A stretch of 64,000 bases of DNA, from contig NZ_BDBQ01000082.1 in the NCBI RefSeq assembly GCF_001613065.1, positions 19,850-83,849 of the forward strand, in the 5' to 3' direction. The number at the start of each line of letters is the position of its first letter. Position 1 is the stretch's first letter. The position numbers were made by a program, and so were the translations under genes. The DNA comes from Nocardia miyunensis NBRC 108239. Lineage in GTDB: Bacteria > Actinomycetota > Actinomycetes > Mycobacteriales > Mycobacteriaceae. Below are positions 36,501 through 44,062 of the stretch, one piece after another. A model generated the notes under the pieces. It worked only from the letters and a program-made list of their open reading frames with translations. It was not told where the DNA came from and made no database searches.

Positions 36501-37180
36501 TCCTGCAACTCCGCGATCGCGGTGCGGATCGCCGCCAGCGAGGCCGCGCAGGCCGCGTCGACCGTGCAGTTCATCCCACCCAGGCCGAGCCGGTTCGCGA
36601 CCCGTCCGGCGACCACATTGGCCAGCAGGCCGGGGAACGAATTCTCTTCCCACGGTGCGAAAGCCGTGACGAACCGGTCGGCGATCGCGTCGGCGTCCTT
36701 CGCGCTCAGACCTACCGAAAGCGCGGCCTCCTTGAGCACCGGCGTGGACAGCCGCGCGGCCAGCGGATGCATCAGCGGTACCGGGCCGGTGGTGCCCAGC
36801 ACGACACCCGTGCTCGCGGCGTCGTACCAGTCCGAGCCGACCGCCCCCGCGTCGACCAGCAGATCCCGTGCCACGCCCAGGCTCAGGGTCTGCATGGTGC
36901 TGGTGACCTCCAGCTGATTCGGCGGCAGGCCGAACTCCAGCGGATCGAAATCGACGTCGGGCAGGAACGCGCCGCGCCGGGAGTAGGTCTTGTCCGCCGC
37001 CGCGGGGTCGGCGTCGTAATAGTCGTCGAGGTTCCACCGCGACGACGGGACCTCCTCGATGCAATCGACACCGTCGACGATGTTCTGCCAGAACTGAACA
37101 TGATTGTGGGCTCTGGGCAAGAGCCCCGACATCCCGACGATGGCGATCGGGTCGCGCGCCAGGCGTCTGTCGTCCGTCAC
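30539..37180 (-). CDS. PfaA-like iterative polyketide/PUFA synthase, KS-AT-ACP-ACP-ACP-KR-DH
   Basis: A 2213-residue megasynthase from GTG 37180 (GAGG 7 bases upstream). KS: residues 9-460 with Cys211 in VDAACAASLAAI, EAHATGT and GHTKGAAG. AT: about 560-880 with Ser664 in LLGHSFGELTAL. Three tandem ACPs have attachment serines S1196, S1292 and S1387, each in LGVDSIKRVQVIG. KR: TGGARGVT near 1670 and Tyr1848 in GQADYAAANEAL. C-terminal PKS dehydratase: HRIGEHIVLPATF and VCADLILQ. This is the PfaA domain order; known PfaA proteins often have 4-9 ACPs. The PfaC-like and PfaD proteins complete the reductive cycle. No phosphopantetheinyl transferase is present in the window. Confidence 0.95.
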   Translation of the reverse strand: MTDDRRLARDPIAIVGMSGLLPRAHNHVQFWQNIVDGVDCIEEVPSSRWNLDDYYDADPAAADKTYSRRGAFLPDVDFDPLEFGLPPNQLEVTSTMQTLSLGVARDLLVDAGAVGSDWYDAASTGVVLGTTGPVPLMHPLAARLSTPVLKEAALSVGLSAKDADAIADRFVTAFAPWEENSFPGLLANVVAGRVANRLGLGGMNCTVDAACAASLAAIRTAIAELQDGRADMMITGGVDTENTIFIYMCFSKVGALSPTGRISPFSDQANGTLLGEGITMLALRRLADARRDGNRIYAVIRGLGSSSDGRSKSIYAPRAEGQRVALDRAYRDAECSPADVELIEAHATGTAVGDRTELTALNGLLTEATEESRFAALGSVKSQIGHTKGAAGTASVMKLALALHQKVLPGTINVEAPNTDFDWETAPFYVNTRTRPWIRDPRRPVRRAAASAMGFGGTNFHLILEEADADRSAQRVLHRVPRAQLWHAPDVASLAEAMRTTEPGDGGDIPEAHARIGFVAIDDEHADHLRDLAAEELLRNPDATAWDHPEGIHFRAAALPRRVAGALFAGQGSQYVDMGSTAALNNPPVGAAFDAANAAFAEASRRLASVVFPAPAFDEDEQAEQEKLLRRTDFAQPAIGALAVGQFRVLNEFGFRPDGLLGHSFGELTALWASGAVSTDDYFALARARGAAMVVPEGEDAGTMTAVGATREVVSELIDGVGDVWICNHNAPDQVVIGGGAAGIAEVAARAAQREIATRELPVSGAFHTPYVAHAVDRFAAAVAEVSIGAPAVPVYANSAGAEYSDDVAANRDILTGQLSKPVEFADALSAMRAAGCNVFVEFGPKQILTSLVRRTLGDEVIAIATDSGPIGDGDLTLKRAAVRLAVLGFDIRGINRYAAPAPAAPPKQRGMTVTLSAPEYVPETRRAAHAAALGDGYRVTAAAPQPVAALPVSSSNDAVSQTITAIAAEPDVVRSTDLPENFVSSQPSYRDAGATAVPDYTALDTALVQHLDTHRQYLDGQLDLARSLAGALAQGGLDEGTVRAIEAVKDHGIAVSDSHSRASEVLAQLAGLENGVEVAPVHRVAPVPVRRPALQAPVASPVAESSVPQAVPAPSAFVQEPARPAASTVNGTAAADAASNNAVSNGAASNGAAAPAVDVATLRRALQEVVSDKTGYPVEMVDPAMDLEADLGVDSIKRVQVIGTLQERFPDLPSLGPEQLGTLRTLDQVATLLAGSAAATSAPVPAPASAPGATADELRRALQEVVADKTGYPVEMVDPAMDLEADLGVDSIKRVQVIGALQERFPQLPSLGPEQLGTLRTLDQVADALTASSSATSAAASAPSASAASADELRSALKELVAEKTGYPVEMVDPAMDLEADLGVDSIKRVQVIGALQERFPDLPSLGPEQLGTLRTLDLIAARLAETAGGDADPKAEAAAGAPRYAIDLITVAPVDTLVDPYPSDAFAVVLGIGDDTGADCAAITDALRELGWTARHTTDPAALAADPVDAVLVVVGVATEWRAAQDILTEAILAAGRAVRVLRQAGQRAAFCTVTRLDGELGYRGDRDPVSALIGGIGGMVKTVAAEEPTLFCRALDIDPGLDAASAAARVVTELFDAATDTAEIGIDAAGVRRAPVPSRHASASTVTWVDPDRAPDPTTLSADDVLLVTGGARGVTALCVLALARRSPARFVLLGRTELAPEPEWAAGVADPDLKSAAVRALAGTGVTPREIDRSCASVRAVREIRSTLAELGDRAVYAAADVTDAEAVRAAVEPWRDTLTGIVHGAGVLADSMIADKTAESVTRVLRPKLAGLAAALAAVQRPRHLVLFTSVAGLFGNAGQADYAAANEALCRFATSWRTRHPDCHAVAIDWGAWDGGMVTPELRRLFRDRGIPLLAPETGVAAFAEQFTPACRADTVVLVGEAVALSSATPSPAPARVRRGLAGLTDEPVIAAHRIGEHIVLPATFALGALINVTERRLPGLTVTDVHDFEVVKGIVFDRPVDEVDIVADPADTADDQVTVSVRMLDGRTTHYRATLVCTRAPGEPPRITVPAGPGSAAEWIYQDGVQFHGPALQGLRRVRSASDIAMVFECALPATRVGAGAYGGRLHDPVCADLILQCPPVLGHRLVGAACLPLGIGRAEYYRRLPVSEPFLVVVDNPRGGSSFEVCIDATATDLDGTVLQRFSGVTVVTTPDLTEKFQTSVRQWQ
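32917..33700 (-). repeat. Triple tandem ACP-coding repeat inside the megasynthase gene
   Basis: Three copies of an ACP-coding unit with a period of about 285-288 bp; the attachment-serine codons lie at 33595, 33307 and 33022. Long stretches such as the segments encoding DKTGYPVEMVDPAMDLEADL and the GPEQLGTLRTLDQVA helix are nearly identical at DNA level. This suggests recent amplification or gene conversion and a capacity to expand or contract. Confidence 0.85.
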
Positions 37181-37210
37181 AGGTAATCCTCTCGAACCTG
37201 GTAGGCCGCG

Positions 37211-37816
37211 TCAGGCGGCCACGGTGGTGGCGGTGGTCGACGAGATCGCGTCGGCCGCAGCGGCCGCGAAGACGCGATGTCCCAGCGAACTGGGGTGCAG
37301 CCCGTCCTCGGTCCACATCTCCGGCCGGGCCCACTCCGAGCGGGCCGCGATATCGATCAGCAGGGTTCCGGTCCGGTCGGTCACCTCGGCCAGCGCGGAG
37401 TTGGCGTAGGCGAACCGCTCGCGCAGCAGGTCCCGGAATCGGTCCGGAACCGGCAGCCGCGCCGGAATATCCGGGTAGGTGGCGGTGAAAACTGTTGCGC
37501 CGCTGCGATTCAGCGTGCTGAAGACGGTGGCGAGGTTGTCCGCGAAGCGATTCCGGTCGTAGTCGCTGACCAGATCGTTCACCCCGACGACCACGCCGTA
37601 CACCGTCGCCCGCGCGGACACCGCGGCGGGCAGCTGCCGCTCCACCACGGTCGAGGTGGTAGCGCCGTGGACGCCCAGATTGCGGATGGCCCCGCCCCGC
37701 AGGCCGAGCTGACTGCCCAGCCGCGGCACCCAACCACGAAAAGCGCCGTCCGGCCGCACATCTCCGCGACCCTCGACGAAGCTGTCACCGATCGCGGTGA
37801 ACGCCACCCCGGTCAT
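37211..37816 (-). CDS. SGNH/GDSL hydrolase
   Basis: A 201-residue esterase-type protein. Block I is AIGDSFVEGRG with Ser12, block III is VVVGVNDLVSD, and block V is DGLHPSSLGH carrying the Asp-His pair. No signal peptide is visible, so it acts in the cytosol. Its ATG overlaps the preceding flavoprotein stop by ATGA, and it ends 30 bp before the megasynthase start. It may act as an acyltransferase or releasing thioesterase for the synthase product, which otherwise has no TE domain. Confidence 0.9.
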   Translation of the reverse strand: MTGVAFTAIGDSFVEGRGDVRPDGAFRGWVPRLGSQLGLRGGAIRNLGVHGATTSTVVERQLPAAVSARATVYGVVVGVNDLVSDYDRNRFADNLATVFSTLNRSGATVFTATYPDIPARLPVPDRFRDLLRERFAYANSALAEVTDRTGTLLIDIAARSEWARPEMWTEDGLHPSSLGHRVFAAAAADAISSTTATTVAA

Positions 37817-39066
37817 GCCGGTACTCCCGCGTCGCGGGTCAGGTGCCGGCGATCCGAGGGGAAGCCGACCTTCTCGTACAGCTCCGCCAGCTCGGCCTCG
37901 CCGAAGAACTTGTCCGGCGAGTACAGGCCCGCGATCAGGCCGAAGAACTTGGTGGAGTAGTCCGGGCTCATGCTGGTCGCGCGGAACACCGAGTCGTAGT
38001 ACGGGGTCAGCGACAGCTCCGAAATGCTCTGTGTCAGTTCGTAAGTGCTGGCGCTCTGCGCGTCGCGCTCGCGCTGGTACTCGGGCAGGGTCTGCTCGAA
38101 CGGCCGCACCCCGGACAGGCTCTCGTCCACCAGATCCGACAGCAGCTGGGCGTACTTGAAGGCGTCGGTGATGCCCCAGCCGGTGAACGGGTCCTTGTGG
38201 TATCCGGCGTCGCCGACCAGCGCCCAGCCCGGTCCGAAGGACTGGCGGCGGTAGTTGTCCGGGTACAGCATCGGCCGGAACGGCTCCACCCGCTTGCCCG
38301 TATCCCGCAGTCGCGCACCGATTTCCGGATCGACCTGATCCACGATCTCCTGCACACCGGCGTCCGGGTCGGCCCGGAACTCCCGGAACCGGTCGCGCTT
38401 GCGCATGACCGCCACCAGGGCCTGGCCGTCGTGGGTGGGCCAGGAGGCGAACTGCTGCTCACCGAAACCGGTGCGGTGCTGCATCCCCCAGTCGACGCCC
38501 TCGTAGTAGGAGTAGAACACGAAGCACGCCGCGGGCGAGCCCTCGTAGACCTGCGCGCCGACCTGCTTGGCGACCGTCGAGTTGGCGCCGTCCGCGCCGA
38601 TCACCAGCTTCGCCTCGAACTTCCGCTCGGGGCCCTCGCCGCCGCGGCCGCGCAGGCCGGTGACCCGGTCGCCGTCGAATTCCAGTCCGGTGACGGTGAA
38701 TCCCTCGATCACCTCGGCCCCCGCGCCGCGCGCGGCGTCCACCAGCAGCCTGTCCAGCACGGTGCGGCGCGGGCAGTAGACGGCGTCGATGCCGTCGGCC
38801 GACGTGTCGGCGAAACCGCTGATCACGATGTCGGTGTAGGTGAAGTTCAGGTGCCGCACGGGCGGGCAGCCGGTGGCGACCAGCTGGTCCAGCAGCCCCC
38901 ACGACTTCAGCAGGCTCAGGCCCGCCTGGTGGATGTAGTGAGTGGAGACGGTGTCGCTCGGGAAGGTGGCGCGGTCCACGGCGAGCACGCGGTATCCCTT
39001 ACGCGCCAGCAGCATGGCAAGCGGTGCCCCCGCGACGCGAGTTCCGACCACGATGACGTCGTACAT
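37813..39066 (-). CDS. FAD-dependent oxidoreductase (geranylgeranyl-reductase/halogenase-like group)
   Basis: A 417-residue flavoprotein. The N-terminal dinucleotide motif is VIVVGTRVAGAPLAMLLAR, a variant with Thr-Arg inside the glycine loop that this actinobacterial group often shows. Then come VLAVDRATFPSDTVSTHYIH and the second FAD motif GWALVGDAGYHKDPFTGWGI. A halogenase tryptophan motif (WxWxIP) is not seen, so hydroxylation or double-bond reduction is more likely. ATG 39066 is chosen because the fold begins at residue 3. Coupled to the SGNH hydrolase by ATGA. Confidence 0.88.
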   Translation of the reverse strand: MYDVIVVGTRVAGAPLAMLLARKGYRVLAVDRATFPSDTVSTHYIHQAGLSLLKSWGLLDQLVATGCPPVRHLNFTYTDIVISGFADTSADGIDAVYCPRRTVLDRLLVDAARGAGAEVIEGFTVTGLEFDGDRVTGLRGRGGEGPERKFEAKLVIGADGANSTVAKQVGAQVYEGSPAACFVFYSYYEGVDWGMQHRTGFGEQQFASWPTHDGQALVAVMRKRDRFREFRADPDAGVQEIVDQVDPEIGARLRDTGKRVEPFRPMLYPDNYRRQSFGPGWALVGDAGYHKDPFTGWGITDAFKYAQLLSDLVDESLSGVRPFEQTLPEYQRERDAQSASTYELTQSISELSLTPYYDSVFRATSMSPDYSTKFFGLIAGLYSPDKFFGEAELAELYEKVGFPSDRRHLTRDAGVPA

Positions 39067-39209
39067 GTGCCCATCACTTTCGGTAGAAGAATTCCGATTT
39101 CGAGTTTGTTCGCAACGTCGTCCGAGAACTACCGGCGGCCACTGCAATTCATCGGCCGATCGGTCCCGGCTATCGCACCGGAGAAATTTCTCGACGATTT
39201 TCGGCAGGT

Positions 39210-40892
39210 TCACTCACGCGCAACATAAAGTTGTCGGATATCGTCGGCATACGCCTCGGCGATGGCGGCGCGACGCAGTTTCAACGACGAGGTCAGCAAT
39301 CCGTTCGCGATCGTGAAATCACCCGCGACGATCCGGAACGCGCGAATCGATTCCGCCCGGGAGACCAGTTCGTTGGCCTCGTCCACCGCCGCCTGCACGG
39401 CAGTGGCCGGATCGGCGTCCGGATGTTCGGCGCGCCACTGCTCGGCGCGCTCGGCGTCCAGGGTGACCAGCGCGGTGACGTAGGCGCGGCCGTCACCCAG
39501 CACGATGCAGTTGCTGACCAGCGGGTGCAGGCGCACCCGGTCCTCCAGCGGGGTCGGGGCGACGTTCTTACCCCCCGAGGTCACCAGAATCTCCTTCTTG
39601 CGCCCGGTGATTCGCAGATACCCGTCGTCGAGTTCGCCGATGTCGCCGGTGTGCAGCCAGCCGTCGGCATCGACGGGCCGCTGCTCCTGCGCCGCCCCCC
39701 AGTAGCCGGGCGTCACGTGCGGGCCGCGCACGAGCACCTCCCCGTCCTCGGGGGCGATGCCGACCGCGGTGCCGGGAATGGGGCGGCCCACGGTGCCCAG
39801 CCGGTTGGTCTCCGGCGCGCTGACGGTGACCGCGGTGGCCGCCTCGGTGAGGCCGTAGCAGTTCAGGATCACCACCCCGACACCGGCGTAGAAACCGGCC
39901 GTCGAATCGTCCAGCGACGCACCGCCGCAGATCACGTACCGCAACCGTCCGCCCAGGGCCGCCGCCACCGGTTCCACCGGCGGCGCCGGATCGCGCCTGC
40001 GCAGCAGTTCCAGACCGCGCGTCACGGCGTCGCGCTCCGCATCCTCGGCGAGCAGCGTCCGGCAGTGTTTGCGAATCTTCTCCAGCCCGTAGGGAATCAG
40101 CGGCAGGAAGGTGGGCCGCAGCCGGGCCAGCGCCGGGACCAGATCCGGAATCCCCGGCAGCAGATAGGTTTCGGTGCCGCCGAACAGGCACGCGAACAGC
40201 ATGGTCTGGCCGAAGACGTGCGAGAGCGGCAGCGCCAGCACGGTCGTCCCGCCGAACACCGACCCGGTCTGGCGCACGGTATTGGCCGCCGAGGTGTACA
40301 TGTTGCGGTGAGTGATCATGCAGCCCTTGGACAATCCCGTGGTGCCGCTGGTGTACACGATCATGGCCAGGTCGTCGGCCCGGATCTCCGCGAGCGGCTC
40401 GTCCGCCGGGGTGGCGATCGCAGGCTCCCTGACGGCCCAGTCGGCGATCCGGGTGAACGTCCACACCGCACGCGCGCCGACGGCCAGCAGGCGCGCCACG
40501 TCGTCCTCGGTCTCGGCCGCGAAGAAGGTACTGCCGCTGTCGGTCAGGATGTGCTCGATCTGGCTGGGCGAGGAGGTCGGGTAGATCGGGACGACGATCG
40601 CGCCCAGCGCCAGCACCGCGCAATCCAGCAGCGCCCATTCCACACTCGTGCGGCCCAGGATCGCGACCCGATCCCCTTGCCGCACACCACGTTCGGCCAG
40701 CGCCGAGGCCAGGGCCCGGACCCTGCTGTCGACCTCCGCCCGGGTCAGCACCGTCCCGTCCGGGTAACCGAGCGACAGCCGGTGCGGATCCCGCCGGGCG
40801 CCGTCGGAAACGATCGAGTACAAACTTTCGAAATTCGCGGGCGCGATGCCGCCCTCGGTGACCGATATCTCGATGCCAGAGACTGTATTCAC
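39210..40892 (-). CDS. Long-chain acyl-CoA synthetase (AMP-forming, FadD15-like)
   Basis: A 560-residue ANL enzyme. P-loop VYTSGTTGLSKGCMITHRN, LPLSHVFGQTM, ICGGASLD, CYGLTEAATAV, WLHTGDIGELDDGYLRITGR and KKEILVTSGGKNVAPTPLE. The IPYGLEKIRK segment and overall length match FadD15/ACSL-type long-chain synthetases rather than the FAAL at 9 kb. GTG 40892 starts the minus-strand operon that continues into the flavoprotein, hydrolase and Pfa genes. It would provide an acyl-CoA starter, or recycle the product. Confidence 0.92.
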   Translation of the reverse strand: MNTVSGIEISVTEGGIAPANFESLYSIVSDGARRDPHRLSLGYPDGTVLTRAEVDSRVRALASALAERGVRQGDRVAILGRTSVEWALLDCAVLALGAIVVPIYPTSSPSQIEHILTDSGSTFFAAETEDDVARLLAVGARAVWTFTRIADWAVREPAIATPADEPLAEIRADDLAMIVYTSGTTGLSKGCMITHRNMYTSAANTVRQTGSVFGGTTVLALPLSHVFGQTMLFACLFGGTETYLLPGIPDLVPALARLRPTFLPLIPYGLEKIRKHCRTLLAEDAERDAVTRGLELLRRRDPAPPVEPVAAALGGRLRYVICGGASLDDSTAGFYAGVGVVILNCYGLTEAATAVTVSAPETNRLGTVGRPIPGTAVGIAPEDGEVLVRGPHVTPGYWGAAQEQRPVDADGWLHTGDIGELDDGYLRITGRKKEILVTSGGKNVAPTPLEDRVRLHPLVSNCIVLGDGRAYVTALVTLDAERAEQWRAEHPDADPATAVQAAVDEANELVSRAESIRAFRIVAGDFTIANGLLTSSLKLRRAAIAEAYADDIRQLYVARE

Positions 40893-40980
40893 GGCTTCGA
40901 ATTCTTCTCGGCGACGACATATCCTGTCCCGGCCGCGAGTGCGGTTTCTACCGCGCGAATGTCAGGGGCTATCGAAGTGG

Positions 40981-41913
40981 TCAGGCCGAAATCGGCGGGG
41001 CAGTATCGATCTCCGGTACATCGGGGAAATCCACACAATCCAGAAACAGCGAGACGGCCGGATTCGTCTCCTCCGCACTCCACACCGCGTACAGATCGAG
41101 AGTAGGTACGGGATCCAGCAGTTTCACCGCCACCGAGGCGTTACCCGGCACGACCATCCCCATCGAGATGGCACGCGGCAGCGAGGCGAACCCGACCAGC
41201 GGGCGCACCGAGACCATGTGCGCGGTCGCCCCCGGATCGTCGGCCACCTGGGCGACGGTCAGCGAGATGCCGTTGTCGGCCGCGGCCCGCAGGATCGAGT
41301 CGTACATCGCCGGACACTGATCCCGCGCGAACAGCACGCACTGCTGGCTCGCCAACTCGGCGAACCGGACCCCGCGGCGGTCCGCCCAGCGATGCCGCCG
41401 GCCCACCACCGCCACCAGGGGCACCCGGTGCAGCAGTCGCCGGTAACGGAACTCGGCGGTACTGGGGTGTCCGTACACGAGCGCGATGTCCAGTGAACCG
41501 TCCGAGAGTCCGGCCATTTGCGGACCGGTTCGCTTCTCCCACAACGACACAACGATGTCGGGATGCTCGTCGGTCATCCGGGCCAGCGCCTCCGGCAGCA
41601 CATGGCGGCTGGCCGGCAGGTTGTACCCGATGTTGAGGGTGCCCGCCCGGCCCGCCGCGGTGGCCCGCGCCGAACGTGCCGCCCGCTCCAGCTGGGCGAC
41701 GATCTGACGGGCCTGGCTCTCGAATTCCAGTCCGGCCGCGGTCAACCGGACCTCGTGCGAGTTGCGTGCGACCAGCTGCACGCCGAGTGATTTCTCCAGC
41801 TTCTGAAGCTGCGCACTCAGACTGGGCTGAGTCAGGTGAAGGCGCTGGGCTGCGCGGCCGAAGTGCAATTCTTCGGCGATGGCGATGAACGAGATGAGAT
41901 GTCGGATCTCCAC
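40981..41913 (-). CDS. LysR-family transcriptional regulator
   Basis: A 310-residue LysR protein: an N-terminal winged helix-turn-helix (ISFIAIAEELHFGRAAQRLH, then LTQPSLSAQLQKLEKSLGVQ) and a periplasmic-binding-like effector domain with GTLNIGYNLPASRHVLPEAL and the LDIALVYGHPST turn. GTG 41913 follows GGAGGGAG. It lies 88 bp upstream of the acyl-CoA synthetase on the same strand and is the only regulator adjacent to the Pfa operon, making it the prime candidate to control it. Confidence 0.93.
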   Translation of the reverse strand: MEIRHLISFIAIAEELHFGRAAQRLHLTQPSLSAQLQKLEKSLGVQLVARNSHEVRLTAAGLEFESQARQIVAQLERAARSARATAAGRAGTLNIGYNLPASRHVLPEALARMTDEHPDIVVSLWEKRTGPQMAGLSDGSLDIALVYGHPSTAEFRYRRLLHRVPLVAVVGRRHRWADRRGVRFAELASQQCVLFARDQCPAMYDSILRAAADNGISLTVAQVADDPGATAHMVSVRPLVGFASLPRAISMGMVVPGNASVAVKLLDPVPTLDLYAVWSAEETNPAVSLFLDCVDFPDVPEIDTAPPISA

Positions 41914-42202
41914 AGCCGGCTCCCTCCGTGTACCCAGCACGGTAGCCCGGACAGGTAACTGAGGATGAATCACACTTTCCCGGCAGGCTGCGTCTGCGTT
42001 GCCAACCCGTGAACCACCCGCCGCACCGGCCCCGCCCCGCTGCACAGACCCCCGGGAGCGCGGCAGTCAATACAATCACAGATCTCCCGCCGCCGCGACC
42101 CCGGCGACCGCCCGAACCTCGTGTGACACGGGCGATTCGAGGTCGTACTCGAACTGGTCGAACGCACAGTTGTGGCACGGATGCCGTGATCAAAGGTTCA
42201 AG

Positions 42203-42457
42203 TCAGCTCCCGCACACCGGAGGGTGATTCGCGTCACTCCCCTCGAGGACAGTCAGCGCGCCCTCGAGTGTGGCGCGAGCCGTGTGGTCGGTTGCGCGCA
42301 GTTCGTCCGGCGAGGTTCCGCCGCAATGCATCACGGCCAGCGACTGGTTCACCGCCACGAGCAAGCGCGCGAGGTGATCGGCGTCCGGCGCATCGGCCGC
42401 GGCCAGTACCTCATGCATCCGCTGGTGCCGCAGTTGCAGCAGCGCGCGGACTCTCAT
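42203..42457 (-). CDS. Small hypothetical protein
   Basis: An 84-residue frame with coding-like third-position GC. It is rich in Ala and Leu and predicted helical (RVRALLQLRHQRMHEVLAA, HLARLLVAVNQSLAV), with no domain I recognise. It is divergent from the aldehyde dehydrogenase gene, and the 23-bp palindrome at 42504 lies in the shared promoter region. The ribosome site is weak. It could be a small regulatory or adaptor protein, or not a gene. Confidence 0.4.
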   Translation of the reverse strand: MRVRALLQLRHQRMHEVLAAADAPDADHLARLLVAVNQSLAVMHCGGTSPDELRATDHTARATLEGALTVLEGSDANHPPVCGS

Positions 42458-42503
42458 CGATCGACCCGTTCGGCGAATCGAGCCGGAAGCGCCACGAGAC
42501 TCG

Positions 42504-42526
42504 TACTGAGAATATTATTCTCAGTA
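42504..42526. promoter_or_regulatory. 23-bp palindromic operator, GAGAAT-ATT-ATTCTC core
   Basis: A perfect palindrome (apart from its central base) spans 42504-42526, with the core GAGAATATTATTCTC at 42508-42522. It ends 39 bases before the aldehyde dehydrogenase GTG, a normal place for a repressor site. The same GAGAAY-N3-ATTCTC core recurs at 48380 and 49175. Confidence 0.75.
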
Positions 42527-42564
42527 ATTGGAAACCTAATTGCCGCTACGAGGAGAGGGCCGAA

Positions 42565-44049
42565 GTGACCAGCGCGGAGAACGAGACGGGTGTGGCCACC
42601 GGGGACGAGCGGATGCTCATCGATGGGGAGCTGCAGGTCGCGGCCGGTGGCGGCAGGTTCGATGTGGTTCATCCCGCGACCGAGAAGGTCGTCGGGCAGG
42701 CCGCCGACGGGACCGTGGGCGATATGGAGCGGGCGGTGGGGGCGGCTCGGCGGGCGTTCGACACCACCGACTGGGCGCGGGACGTGGAGTTCCGGTACCA
42801 CTGCTTGATCCAATTGGCCGACGCGCTGGAGCGGCACAAGGAGCAGCTGCGGCGGATCGTGGTGACCGAGGTCGGGTGTCCGGTCAGCGTCTCGCGCAGT
42901 CAGGTCGATGAGCCGATCGACGAGGTGCGGCACTGGGCCGAGCACGGGCGCGCCTTCGAATACGTGGCCGACAACGGCGTGCACGACACGCCGATGGGTC
43001 CGGCGCTGCGCAAGATCTTCTACGAGCCCGCGGGCGTGGTGGGCGCCATCACGCCGTGGAATGTGCCGTTCTACCTGAACATCGCCGAGACGGTGCCCGC
43101 GTTGATGGCCGGTAACACCGTCGTGCTCAAGCCCGCCCAGCTCACGCCGTGGTCGGGCAGCGAGCTGGGCCGCATCGTCGCCGAGGAGACCGACATTCCG
43201 GCGGGCGTGTTCAACGTCGTGACCTCCAACGCGAACGAGGTCGGTGCGGCGCTGAGCGCGGACCCGCGAGTGGACATGATCACCTTCACCGGCTCCACCG
43301 CGACCGGCAGGGCGATCCTGGCGGCCGCCGCGGCGACGGTGAAGAAGACGCTGCTCGAACTGGGCGGCAAATCCGCGCATATCGTGCTCGACGACGCCGA
43401 CCTGTCCGCATCGCTGCCGTTGGCGGCGATGATGGCATGCGTCATGAGCGGCCAGTCCTGCATTCTGCCCTCGCGAATCCTGTTGCCCCGCAAACGCTAT
43501 GACGAAGGTCTGGCAATCCTCGAGACGAGTATGGCGAACTTCCCGGTCGGCGACCCGTGGACGCCGGGCGTCATGCAGGGCCCGCAGATCAGCCAGACGC
43601 AGCGCGAGAAGGTCTTCGGCCTGATCCAGTCCGGGATCGATTCGGGCGCAAGGGTTGTCACCGGCGGCAGCGTGCCGGAGAACCTGCCCGTCGGCTACTA
43701 CGTACAGCCCACGCTGCTCGCCGACGTGGACCCGAATTCCCGTGTGGCACAGGAGGAGATCTTCGGCCCCGTCCTGACCGTGACGCCCTACGACACCGAG
43801 GACGAGGCCGTCGCGATCGCGAACAACTCCATCTACGGACTGTCCGGCGAGGTGTCCGGCGCCGATGTGGACCGTGCGCTATCGGTGGCGCGGCGCATGC
43901 GCACCGGCAACGTCACGGTCAACGGCAGGAGCCACTTCGGCATCCGCAGCCCGTTCGGTGGCATCAAACAATCCGGGCTCGGGCGGCGCAACGGCGACGA
44001 GGGTTTCAAGGAATACCTGGAATCCAAGACCGTCGGCATGCCCGCCTGA
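42565..44049 (+). CDS. Aldehyde dehydrogenase (NAD(P)-dependent)
   Basis: A 494-residue ALDH. Motifs seen: AGVVGAITPWNVPFYLN, FTGSTATGRAI (NAD loop), LLELGGKSAHIVLDD with the general-base Glu, GQSCILPSR with the nucleophilic Cys, and EEIFGPVLTV. GTG 42565 follows GAGGAGAGGG. It oxidises an aldehyde to the acid. First gene of a plus-strand trio with an LLM flavoprotein and an enoyl-CoA hydratase, behind the palindromic operator at 42504. Confidence 0.94.
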   Translation: MTSAENETGVATGDERMLIDGELQVAAGGGRFDVVHPATEKVVGQAADGTVGDMERAVGAARRAFDTTDWARDVEFRYHCLIQLADALERHKEQLRRIVVTEVGCPVSVSRSQVDEPIDEVRHWAEHGRAFEYVADNGVHDTPMGPALRKIFYEPAGVVGAITPWNVPFYLNIAETVPALMAGNTVVLKPAQLTPWSGSELGRIVAEETDIPAGVFNVVTSNANEVGAALSADPRVDMITFTGSTATGRAILAAAAATVKKTLLELGGKSAHIVLDDADLSASLPLAAMMACVMSGQSCILPSRILLPRKRYDEGLAILETSMANFPVGDPWTPGVMQGPQISQTQREKVFGLIQSGIDSGARVVTGGSVPENLPVGYYVQPTLLADVDPNSRVAQEEIFGPVLTVTPYDTEDEAVAIANNSIYGLSGEVSGADVDRALSVARRMRTGNVTVNGRSHFGIRSPFGGIKQSGLGRRNGDEGFKEYLESKTVGMPA

Positions 44050-44062
44050 GCCGATAGGCACC

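Noticed and set aside
34859..37186. 775-codon plus-strand frame opposite the megasynthase KS-AT region
   Set aside because: Composition is Arg/Gly/His-rich with no domain, and the opposite strand encodes an unambiguous KS and AT.
37813..39066. Flavin-dependent halogenase
   Set aside because: The flavoprotein shares the fold but lacks a visible WxWxIP motif; general FAD oxidoreductase is the safer call.
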